Below, one piece after another: positions 36,801-48,500 of a stretch of 64,000 nt of DNA. Origin of the DNA: Dicaeum eximium (taxonomy: Eukaryota; Chordata; Aves; Passeriformes; Dicaeidae). The DNA lies in NCBI GenBank assembly GCA_013396995.1, contig VWZP01008343.1, positions 564,208 to 628,207 of the forward strand, given 5' to 3'. Under the pieces are notes generated by a model, which was not told the DNA's origin, did no database searches, and was given only the letters and a program-made list of their open reading frames with translations. Position 1 is the first letter of the stretch. Every line of letters begins with the position of its first letter. The position numbers were made by a program, and so were the translations under genes.

Positions 36801-39800
36801 TGAACTCAAGTGCTTCGAGGTGTGCACCTAATAGTCCGTTTGAATTCAATGAGCTACTTTAACAAAATCTAAATATTTGTAAGAGATGGATCTTTTACAG
36901 TTACCAGCTGTATAGTATAAAATGAAGAGTTTGTTTCTGAGCAAGATGAATGGATGTTCAAATTGCTCATTTAGTGTTTGAAGCAGTCACAAAAATATTT
37001 TCATACTATTGGAGAATTTAGGATATATCTCAAATGAATCTCAAGCACTAAGACTCCCAGACTTTGTTTTAAAAGCTTTGTATTTGAAAAATCTGGGACA
37101 GAAACCTGTTGTTTTTTATTTTATTTTTCACTCATATTGAGCAGGGATCCAAACAGTTGCACTATAGTTGATATTGGTGAATATTAGGATGAAAATATAG
37201 AATCATGACTGTCTTTCAGCCAATTATTTGTCGTACATACCTCAGGACTCTGCTATTTCCTTCAGTGGCAGCAGAGACCTACTTTCATCTGTGCCAGAAC
37301 CTAATGGAGTTAGAAAAGCAGCAGTGGCTCAAACAAAACTAGTCACTCCAAGCTAACCTCTATGATAGATGCTTGGAAGAAAGACAAAAGACTGCTGGAG
37401 CTACTTCTAAATTGGTAACTCAGATCAGTGTGTAAACTTTGTCTTGCACCATTGCATGTTTGCTAGAAGAGCTGTCATGCAAATGGACAGAATTCTTTTA
37501 AATTTATTTTTTATTTTTAGCATTTCAATATAATTGCAAATAGCAGGAAGGATCAGAAAAAACATATAACCCACATATAAAATATTGTGATGGTCAATTT
37601 TACATGTACTAACTTGTCTCCATTTTTAATAAATATGGAATGATGTTTGTCATATCAGCAAACTTTGACTGGAAAAGAGCACATGTCCTTTGAATGTAAG
37701 GGGTTAAAAAGACCAGATGCTCAGAGTTGAGCTAATTGTAGATTCAAAGTGCATAAAGCTAAAAGCTGAAAGACTGAGCTTGTGTTTTTTCATTTAATGT
37801 TGCAGGTCACTGGGGTTATATGCTCTTAACTATGTGAAGGCCTTGTAAGTATGAAAACTTCTTTTCTGTCCTAGTGGCTTGGCAGCAGAATAACCCATTA
37901 TGGTTATAAATTACAATTTCCTTTTAAATGTCTGGAAAGACAAGAAGGGCAAAATTTAAAACCCTGATTCAAATATGCCCAGTTTCAAGTTCTTTACCAT
38001 GGGAACTGTGAGGATTGTATCTAACTGGTGGTAGATGACAATCAATTAAATAATATCAATTTGGCTCATGAGCTGCAGCATCACCAGATGTAGCCATAAA
38101 CTGCAATCATCCTCTTTATTTTGTTTTCCCATCAACACTGAGTGGGTTAAAGAAGAATATTTGCCTTTGTATGTGGTCAAAAATTTTCAAGTCCATAAAA
38201 ATGACAAAAGTTAGTAAAAAATTGTTTAAAACATATAGAATAATTATATTTTTCTTCTCTATGCTCTCTGTAATATAGTTACTGTAAAATAGCACTACAA
38301 TTTTCAAGCAATGCTTTCTGTTTGTAAGATCAGCTGTTTATCATATTGATTTTATTGTGGAGAGGATGGTTTGCCTAATTAGACACAAAATATTTGTCCT
38401 GGGCCTAGATTAGCTGAACCCAAATAATGAGATTTATGGAGACTATAGATGTAAAACTATTTTTTGTGTTTTCTCTAGACCAGTCCTAAGAAAAGTGGTA
38501 TTCACTGCATCAGATTTATTCAGTCTCACTATTGCTATTTCACCCTGCTGCAAGGAGGGCCTGAGTGGGAAGGACTCTAAGGATGTGAGAGTTTAATAAT
38601 TCTCATCAAAGATGTGTAAGACAATGGAGGGAAGAGTGGGACCTCTGCCAGAGGTGTCAGTCGGAGAAGGTGGGTCATTGATGCCTTCTATCAAAATGAC
38701 AATTCCCAGTAGGAGTTCCTCATCAGAGGCTGCTTGGGAGCGCTGGAAAAGCAGTCAGTTTTGTTGGTGACAGGGGTGATCAGGAGCTGGCATTGTATCC
38801 ACTGCACCCTCCCAACTGTACTGCTGTATGACCTGCTGGTGGGAAATGCACTGTGCAGAGACAGGCTCTGCTGGCATGGGAGGAGTGCTGCACAAGTTGA
38901 GAGTTGTCAGGAAAGTACTGACAGCTTGTGCTTTTCTGATTTGGTAACCAGCTGATGCGTGGCTTGTTTAGCTGTGCTCTGTGGGTAGCAGGCCTTTACA
39001 TGCTGCTTTGTGGTGGTGTGACAAGTGTGTGCTTCTTTTATATTGGTTTGCTCTGCTACTGGTTGAGGTTTGCTTGTGTTTTTATTACTTTCCTTGTTTC
39101 CGAAAGCAGATTATGAGAATTACTTTTGTTTCAGCAAAACATACCCTTAATCTACCCTAATCTTCAATTTAAAGATGCTGTAGGCTATTTCCTGCATTGG
39201 TCTTACCTAATATTACTGTCTAAAAATTAGGTGTCTAGCCTAATCTAGTCTCTCTAGAGAGAGAGTTAATCCAGCCAGCCTGTTTTATACAGACTTGACC
39301 GTCTCAGAACCAGCTCATGCTTCCCTCCTTTATGGAAGGATTTGGTGGCTACATCATTGATAGTTAACAGATTCCTGAGCCTCAGCTTTGCCGTATGTAC
39401 TGGCTGAAAACGTGTTCTGTCCAACACTGCAACATTCCACAAGAAATCAAGTGTCTCTGCTGAAGGTAGACTTAAGAGGTCGCTTGCTGCCGTTGTCACC
39501 TCAGGGAGTGGTAGCAAGGGGAGTCTTGAATCTGTAAACATTTCTTCTTGTCTGTAATCCAGGTGTGCACATTTGAAATGCTTTCCAGGTTCTGGTCTCA
39601 TTACTGTCTTCATGGGGAATTTTTACACTGCAGATGTTTTGTCCCTACACACAAAAGGAACGAGTTCTCTGTAACATACAGTGACACATTTTGCTAGAGG
39701 GATAGAAATGACTGTTTTACTGACAAAAAGACCCTGTTAAACAACATCCATCTTCCTCTTTGCAAAATGGGCAGTTATTATTGTTATTTCTGTGAATGCC

Positions 39801-40944
39801 CCGCTATAATGCATTTTCTTTTGCATTCAGACTTGTTCAGTACCTCTTCATTAGTGCTGTTAGATCCTTAGGAAGAGCAATCCATTGTACTAACTGGCTG
39901 GGATGCCAGACACAGAAGCTGGCACTGAGTGAAACTCAAATGGTCACCGTCTGCCCACCAGGAGTGGGATTCACCAAGAATGTGAGTTGTTTAACACATC
40001 TTTAAAAGGGAGCACGTAATTTCTTGCTCATACCTCTCCCCTCTGTTCAACTGAACACTTGCTTTTTGCTTTGTCAAGAGTGGGGCTGGTCCCTTTGAAA
40101 AAGTTTGTTGACACTTATAAAGTCTCTACTAAAATACTTTATTCTTGGCCTTGGGAGATCATGAATTTTTATACAAAGCCATAGTATTTTTGGGTACTGA
40201 ATATTCCTAAATTTCAGCATCTAGAAGTGTTGGGGTTTTTGTGTGCTTCAATCCAAAAGAAGTAAATCTTTGTAAAAGAAAACCAACTTTGATGTAGGCA
40301 CCAATAAAAGGATTTATTTCACCTCTGAAAGTCAGTTGAAAATAGCTGCCTTTCTTCCTCTCTGATTAACAGAAGGAGAGTCATATCATAAATCTTTCCA
40401 AGACACTTGCCTTAGTGTTAGATATGTCATTCCTTGGAATTACTTTGCTGTCCATCTCTTTTAGAGATGAATCCCATCCCTGTTTCTCATTGTTTATCCC
40501 TTGGTGTCAATGTGAAGCTGGATGTTGACATAGAAATTGAGCATCTAAGTATCTTTATGGATATAGGTCAAAGCTGGAAAATTTTGTTTTAGGAAGTTTA
40601 AGTTCACAAGTATTATCTTACCTTTTCACAGGGCAGAGGAAAAAAAAATCTCTATTTAAATCCTTTCCTTTGAAAAATACTACAATCAGCTGAACACCAG
40701 TAATTGTGTTCTAAATCTTTATAGCCTTAGTTCTAGCCTTTAAAGTATATTTAGAATAACATATTTAGCTGTATTTCTTCTCTTGCCTTTAGAATGCCAG
40801 GCACACCAATAGAACTATATGAATAATAAATTATAATACTGTTTATCATCTAAATTGTTATCGTTTAGAATTTTTCTCTCAAGTGTTTCTTCTAGAAATC
40901 TATTCAACCCTCCCTGATGACACATTTGGATGAACATTTTTCAA
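36801..40944. other. Intergenic; no gene recognised
   Basis: Low G+C. Short AGGTGTCTAGCC / TAGG words at 39190-39245 may be another old repeat scrap. A 115-codon minus frame (39266-39613) is open without a recognisable domain. Confidence 0.45.
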
Positions 40945-41080
40945 CTGTGAATGCCTAAAGTTAATCAGCTAGATCTAAATTTAGGCACAAAAATGAATGA
41001 CCTGATTTTCAGAGTTGCTGATTACTTATTTTGACGCATTAATATGAATTTAATAGCTTTGCTGTAGGTGCCAAAGTCTT
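40945..41080. repeat. Probable ancient amniote repeat remnant
   Basis: ATGCCTAAAGTTA, TTTAGGCAC, then CCTGATTTTCAGAGTTGCTG and GTAGGTGCC occur in the order seen in an old amniote repeat (recalled as CCTAAAGTTAGG..CCTGATTTTCAGAGGTGCTGA). The copy is diverged and its ends are uncertain. Confidence 0.45.
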
Positions 41081-43660
41081 AAGAATGTTGGGTTTTTTCC
41101 CATGCACAACTTGTCTATCAAACTGCAGAACACATGCAGAATTAAATTACTAATGAACGATGACAATATGCCATATAAAAACAATGTTACATTGATTCAT
41201 TTATTTGTTTACATGGTTGGGCAGGCTAATATTATGCAGAAAGTTCACGATGAAAGCTGATTTATAGTGATTTGAACAGAAAAGCATGAATTTCTCCCAT
41301 TTCACATCGAGACAATAGTGAATTCTATGTGAAGAAAGCGCATCCTCTGTTCTTTGTTGTATGCCAAAATGAAATATAATCTGAACACATTTTGTTCATT
41401 CTATAGAAAAGCAAACTTAGTTTTTCCTGATGACTTTCATTGTGCTAAAAGTTGTGGAAAACTGGATACTGCACAATACATTGATGTGTATTGTAAAATA
41501 AAAGCCTTTTGGAAAACATTAAGAGCCATATGTTCATTTTAGAGATATGTGGTGCCACTTTGAAATGTGGCTTCCTTGCTGTTTGAAGACCTGAACTGTC
41601 AAAGCCCTTGGCTACTTACATTAAGGGGTCACAAGGATTTGCTGAAAGACATTGCTGAATAGGGGCCTAATAATGTGCTTTGATATACCTTGTCTGGCTG
41701 AGTTTGAGAAGGTCCCTAAACTACTGTAAGAATGCCCTGGACTCCAAGGAGAGTCTGCTACACTGTTGAACTGTAGTGTGAGTAGGATATAGACTTCAAA
41801 GATAAGGGTAATAAATACCCTTTGTTGAGCATGTTCTCTATTTTTAAATTGAGTTATTTTTGATGCACACAAGGGTGTTTTGCAAAGAAAGTGAAAGAGG
41901 ACCAGATGCTAATTTTCCTAATTTTTAAGAGATGGTCTTTGAGCCCTGATCAAACCAGTGGGGAGATTCTTATGAGCCACAGGGAAACTGGGTGCAGGAT
42001 CCCACCTACTGCACTTAATTTGCTTGCAAAAGCTTTAAGGAGAATGTCTTGAGTAGAAGTAAGCTTAGTGAGAGTGGCACAGCTCCTCCTGACATTATAC
42101 TGACAGCAGGTGGCAAATGTGGATGGAAGTGCCTGACTATCGCTGAATTAAGCATACAGTCCCTTCAGCATCAGCAGCTGTGTGATCACTGGGGAGTTGT
42201 TTGGTTACATGTGTTTTTTTCACGTCTGTCAATTTAACTAAATTGGTGGTCTAAATGAATAGTGTCATGCACAGGACCATTACATGGATTTATGACAGCC
42301 GAAATGTATAGCACCTAGAGGATTTGAGGTCTGTGAAGGAGTGAATGGATTTCAGAAAAAGCATGGTTTTTGTCTGTGGTAGATATAAACTTGATCCATT
42401 ATTCAGCATGCTATGCAAAAGAGAATTGCACATTGGGTTCACAGGGCAGTCTTCTAGCATTTCAAAAAGAAGGAAAAGGAATTTGAGAGAAAGATTTATA
42501 TGTTTATGTTGCCTCTGTTTATGATGCTAGCAAAGGAAGTCCAATTTCCTCCTAATTAGATTATAACAGGTGCAAGCAAATCCAGCGGAAGGGAAGCTGC
42601 TTGTATAATGACTATAGCGCATTTGGAGTGAGCATAGCGGGGAAACAGGAAGCATCTCTCAGCCGTGGTTTTCTCGTGGTACTGTCTGAGACATGTCACA
42701 CGCTCTGCCCTCAGACAGCACCGAGTTACTGGGCTTGGAGACATGACCTCACCCTCAGGCTGGGTGGCTGAGTTCAGCTGAGCCAACTGGGGAAGTGAGT
42801 CCCCTTCTGAGACTCGTTTCACGCTATGCTTTGTTCTTCTGAGAGCTGTGTTGCCTCAGGTTCTCCTGTTCCATCTCCCATTTCTTGGAAGGCTGGGGCT
42901 GCTGCTTTCATCCATGTGGGAGGCGCTGCAGTCCTCACCAGTTCTTCACTGCTGATCCTGCCTCATGTTCTCTTTCTCCCCTCCAAACCAAAGAGGCAGC
43001 AAGAAATGGGTAACACATCCTGCCTGCAGACTTTGCCTCCTCCAGCCATTTAAGCTGAGGTGCTGAGGTATGAGCAGAGGAACCTTGGAGAGTGTCACAT
43101 CTTGTGCTGTGTTGCCGTGTTGGTACTGCCAGCACAGTGGTGTGGGGGACAGTTGGAGGCAGAAACCCATAGAAGTGTCATGCCAAGAATGGCCACAACT
43201 TGCCTCTTAGAGATTTCAGGTTGTCTTGGTGTGTAAAGATGGCAAAGTTTTTCTCCTTTCTCCTCTGACTTGCGCTGAGGAAGCTCTATTGACATGCCTC
43301 TGATAATGAGAAGAGTCCAGATGGGCAGAAACTGAACAAGTGGTGTAAGAAGATGGATGGATGTTTCACTCCTGTTTTTAAGCAACCCAGGGAGCAATGT
43401 TACTTCAATTGAAATGAAAACTAATGATTTGAGAAATTTTAATTGCATTTTAAAGGAGGGGCAGACTTTCTACTTCCATTTTGAGTCTGTAACTTAATAT
43501 ATAAGAAGGGTGAAGATCTACTTTTTAATTAAACAACTGAAGAGATCAGAACTGAGATCCTAGTTGACTGGGATGCTAATGCTGTTCTTTAAAAACTGCT
43601 AATGAAAAATATAGAGGATTAATTTATGATTATTATAAAGGAATGCACAGAATCATTCAT
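41081..43660. other. Intergenic; no gene recognised
   Basis: 41090-41560 is AT-rich and repeat-free. 42550-43170 is G+C-richer with several overlapping frames on both strands and no domain. Nothing called. Confidence 0.5.
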
Positions 43661-43710
43661 GATGATTTAATAATTTAATAATTTATTTTAAATGATAATT
43701 TAATAATATT
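43661..43710. repeat. AT-rich simple repeat (TTTAATAAT-like)
   Basis: Three TTTAATAAT-type units occur around a longer T/A stretch; nearly no G or C. Low complexity. Confidence 0.7.
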
Positions 43711-44098
43711 CTTGTGGGCAAATTGAACTATTCTGATATAATGTGTATTTTTGAGGAAACAAGGTAAAGTCTGTTTCTGTGTAAATACATTTTGCTATTG
43801 CTTCAGACTCCTGGTGAGATCATAATGATAAAGCTGCATAAATACTGTCACAAACTGGCAGAAACCAGCCTGGCAGGAAATTTCTAACCCAATGGCAAAC
43901 TTCCACAGGCTATTGGAAATTAGTTGCTGTACTGCTAAAACAGCCATTGGGAGTCTTATGGGAAGAGGACTGAGTTTTTAATACATAGACATGCAAATGG
44001 GTCCTTGTCAAGTTTATGGTGTGACACTCATTTACCTTCAGGGAGAAGCTGAATCCAGACTCTGAAGAAAAAACAGGTTCCAGAGGCTGGATCTGTGG

Positions 44099-44155
44099 AA
44101 AAAAAAACCAAAAAAAACCCCAACAAAACAAACAAACAACTTTTTTTTTTTTTTT
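44099..44155. repeat. A-rich tract followed by T15, possible hairpin
   Basis: A9CCA8CCCC and CAAAACAAACAAACAA lead directly into fifteen T. As RNA or single-stranded DNA the A and T runs could pair. It may also be two independent homopolymers. Confidence 0.7.
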
Positions 44156-47100
44156 GAGATTTGTTTTAACTATTCAGAATGGTATGTGAAGAAGTGCATT
44201 TCTAGAAATTAATGGCTAAATAACTGAACATTGTAATTTTTATTTTTAGCAACTGGGACTTTCTCCCTACTCCTCTTTCCTTTTGGCCATAATTTCATCT
44301 GGTGCTACACTCTTACCTGCTTTTGATATGTTTTGAGAAATTTCTTCAGACTTGTCTATATAGGGATCTGTTAACAGCAATGCATTCTCTTGGCAGATGC
44401 GCTAATTCCACTGATTGAGTGCCTTCTTTTTGAGCTTGCTTAACTCCAGTTGGTGTGGATCTAAACTATTTCAGACTAAGCCTATTTTGAAATAAGACAG
44501 CCTATCCAAAAATTGAGGAAAAACTTATTTTTCTTTAAAGCTGACACTATCTCACTTTATACACACTTAGTGGTGTAAACAAGCCCAGAGAGCATACCAT
44601 GTGCTTTGACTTACATTTGCAAGCTCTTGTGAGTACTCCACCTCATGCTTATGTGCAGTTCAACCTATAGCAATTCAAGATGTTATCACTTCCTTACCTT
44701 CTCTGCTGTTTATCACAGTCGGTCTGTCAGAAGTTCCTGCCAGGGTGGCAGATAGCAGATTGGAACACCAGCTCATTCAAGTTCCAGTGAGAAGTGTACT
44801 GTCTTAGCACAAACCTGGATTCACTCATGAGTTACACTGGACTATGAACGGGAATGTGACTGAGGATGCAGTTCTGGTTTTTGGACTCTTGTTTTGGGGT
44901 TGCTAAGCTGATGCAGGGCAGCAGATGGATGCAACATAAGCACTGCTGGAGTGAGATTAACAAGGTGCAGCACTTTGTCAAGTGCCTGAGAGGTGGTATG
45001 GCTAAGTACCTCACCTGGGGTCTGGGCATTATAGACTCATATTCTTTCTCCTTCCTTGAAGAACTGATCTTTCATGGTGTCTTTGATATTTTTCTGTAAA
45101 GGAATCAGGTTTTTTCTTGGGGGCTAACAAGCAAGGTTTTTCAGCCCCGGGTCTAGGCTCATTTGAATATCAGATTCCTCTGGATGCCAGTGAGACTGTT
45201 CAGAATTCTGCCAAAAAAATAGCATTCCGAAGAACTGCCTGTTCTCCTTTAACCTTGTTCTCAAAGCAACAGCAACAAAAATTGTTCTAGTCCCCCGGAG
45301 TCTTAAAAAATCATTAAGGCAGGCACTGAGCTCAGACACTTGAAATTTGGCTGTATTACAAAGGACTGAAAATGAGACATTTGCCCTAGTAAATGTCTTA
45401 ATAGAGGGGTCATTACCTGTGCTCTCTCTGTGACTGGATTAAGCCCACTGCAGCTGAGGATGGATTGGACTAATAAACTCTGGAGTCCACAGAAAGTCTG
45501 CAGTAGTCAACAGCAGGGAAAGCAATCAGGGTGTGTGTTATAGTGTGAGCATTATTGGAGGAAAGCTTGCCTTGCTCCAGGGTCCCCAGGTCTGCTTGGG
45601 CAACTCTATTTCCTTCAGTTGTCTGAAAAGTTGAGAGCTGGTATGTTAATTTGTTCCAAGAAGCAGTCTGAGTTGCATAATAGCAGCTGCAGGTGATGCA
45701 GTGCCTATCCCATCCTGAGGTTTGCAGAAATCTGGCATGCCAGTATATTTACAGTTCAGGTCAATCAGCTGCAGAGAATATCTCTGAGCATGACTCCCCT
45801 TTGTGCTGCCCAAGAAGCACATTTTTGTGTAGTCCATCTATTTAATTCTGGGAGACCAGGGCTGCTTTGGTATTGCTTGCAGTTACCATTATGCAAATTA
45901 TGTATCTGGTCAGAATGGATCATAGTGTCCATTGCAAAGCCCAAAGCACACATGTCCATGCCTACAGGTACTGCAAAACAGAACATTTGAATGGCTTATA
46001 AAAGCAAATGATGACTTTCTTTTCTGGTGTCAAGTGTTATTTGGATGTGAGCTTTCTTTGTCTTGAGTGATGAATGTGGCTGAGATGAAGGGACTAGTCA
46101 AGAGAATAGCTGCTGGTCTGGTCTATTTGTACAGCCAAGCCCCTGTACAGCCTGTCTGACATGAATAGATCAGGCCTGTGCCAGGAAGTGTTGGGTGGTT
46201 TGAAGATAAAATGGTCACACCTTGATCCTGGGTGTAATAGTGCTGTGATGATGCAATGCTCCAAGGAAGCTGAGTTAGTAGGTGTAGAATTTGTTTAACT
46301 TTTGTTATTCTTTGTGTGCATGCTACAGGAAAGGGGTGAGAATGTTCTCCTTGCCTGGGATCAATGAGGCCTTTGAAATACATGCTACAGGCCTCTTTAG
46401 GGATATCTAATATTAATGTGAAAATATTCACAATGCTAAAGGCTAAACAAAGCTGTAGCTGTATCCAGCTGATAGTCTATAGGTTTCCTCATCTCTTATT
46501 CCAGCTCAGATATTTTCCATGTCCTCTTCATTGTGATATCTGGCTGAAGATGGAAACCTGAAGGACGGCCTTTTTTTGCAACCATGCCAAGTCCAGAAGA
46601 TTTTGTCAAGTGAAGAGAAACTGTTCAGTAATTTTTTTTGGTGTGACTGAACACTTTACATTGTTTGGCCTACAGAGAGGGAAGAGATTCTCTTTGTATC
46701 TGTGAGAAGGAAAGTATTCATAGAATTATAATAAAGACACATTTCTCTCATTACCGCCTTAGGCTGGCCAAGACAACCCTGATCTGAGATTCAAAATGGG
46801 TAGTAAGAGTGCCACAGCTTTCAGACATGGTATTATTGTGGGGAAGATGATTCTTTTTCTTTCTTGTCTCTTAACTCTGCACATCGAGGTGTGTGCACTT
46901 TTAGTCAAGGGGTTGCTACCCCTTGCTACCCCCAGGCTGGGCTGGAGCCACATTCCTTGTTCACAGAGCAGCCAGGGCTGCTGGTGCATAAGGCTGGTGC
47001 TGCTGTGCAACTTGACAGAGGCAGCACTTTGCCTGCAATGTGCAAAGCCATAAAAAGCATCTGGGAGCCTTTTCCCTCTGGCCAAGTGGCTGCATTTATA

Positions 47101-47639
47101 TTCACCAGCCACAGGCATGTGAAGGCATTAGAGAAATGGCTTCTGCCTTTTTAATAAAGCTCTTATTTTTGTTGGGACTTGTGATATGGTGGTATGTGGA
47201 AAAGATGTTTCAAGGACCTTTCTGTATTAAGTCTTCATTATATAGATGCTGGTAAGTGTTTTGGTTCATGTTCCTGTGTTCCTTGGGACTGGGACATATG
47301 TATGAAGGGCAAGTTTTTCTGAGGGAGTAAGAATTCTCTTCCCTGGATACACTTTCAGGGGGAAGGGACAGAAATAAGTGCAGGACTCTGAGAGCTTGAA
47401 CTGCAGCATACTGAAGTGCTAAACAAATAGCTGCTTGGATGAGAAGACAACCATTATTAGTTTGAGGTCTTTTCTAATTGTGTGTCAACTTTTACTTTTG
47501 AAAATTATTTATCCACAACATAATAGCAAAGTAAATTATTTCTTTCAATGTCATGCTGGGTTTGTTTCCAAGATGCCTTTTGAAGGAGCAGTTTTCTGTT
47601 GTCAGCAATAACATGTCCCCTGCCTTGTCATTGCCCCAG
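44156..47639. other. Intergenic; no gene recognised
   Basis: No confident repeat or exon. 46760-47150 has overlapping frames of about 85-119 codons on both strands; none carries a recognisable domain. Confidence 0.5.
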
Positions 47640-48500
47640 GTTGTTGTTGAGCAATTATTCCTTCTTCTTTAAAAAAATTGGCGTGCAGGTTTCTCCTGCC
47701 TTTATACATGTGGCTAGCTGTCCATGAAAATCTATCATAATCCCAAGGCAGCCATATGCTTCTTTCGTAATCAAAATGTCCTCTAACGCTCCTTCTCCTG
47801 GATATTTTCTTCTGCCTTCCTTTGCCATGCTGTATGAATGCACACTACTCTCTGGGTTTGCTCTTGTTTCTTTTAACAAAGTAGTTTCTTCTTAGTGTCC
47901 TTGAATGGGAATTGATTCTCACTCACCACCCCAGCATATTTTGATACTGCTGTCAGTGTTTCATATATACACCCTTATACTCCTCTTCTAGATTTTGCTT
48001 TTCATGCATTTTGATGTTCTCTAACAAAATGTGCCAGTTTTCATGTATGCTCTTACCATTTTGCCATCCACTATCCCTTCTGCCTGTTGTCTTCCTGTTC
48101 TTCCAGACCAGGACTATACTTTCTTGATACCTTTTGGCTTTGAACTCAGGCAGATTATAGTTAGACTCAATTAATTTATCCAAGAGTCTCTAGATTGCTT
48201 TCTTTCAGGGTAACAAACTCTTTTGCCAAGCCACCGAATCAGTGGCTAATAATCTCTCATCGTTCTGGCTGGTGGCACTTCAGCTGCTGCTGTCCTGGTC
48301 TTATGTCTTTCTTAGTGAAGGTCTTCCTTTTTTGATGTTACAGATAATTTTCTTTTTCTTTCTTTTTTTTTTGTGGATGATTCAGCCCAGTTGCAGTCTG
48401 TGGCTTTTTTTAAAGGTGTAAAGGAAATTTCACCCTTTCTGCAAATTCTACTCAGTTTCTCACTCTGCTCCAGGAAGATGACCCTTTCCTACAGTCTCAG
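47640..48500 (-). other. Strand-skewed block, purine-rich on the minus strand
   Basis: The + strand is persistently C/T-rich over more than 800 bases. Read on the minus strand it is A/G-rich and contains two consecutive frames (76 codons at 48183-47953, then 74 codons at 47879-47655). Both are charged and lysine/glutamate-rich. I do not recognise either. It could be a decayed retroelement or pseudogene, or a skewed unstructured region. Confidence 0.3.

Noticed and set aside
591..40306. Shared words TGTAGGCACCAATA (591 and 40293) and CCAATAATGTCT (598 and 5143) as a repeat family
   Set aside because: Matches of 12-14 bases are expected several times by chance in 64 kb, and flanking similarity is poor.
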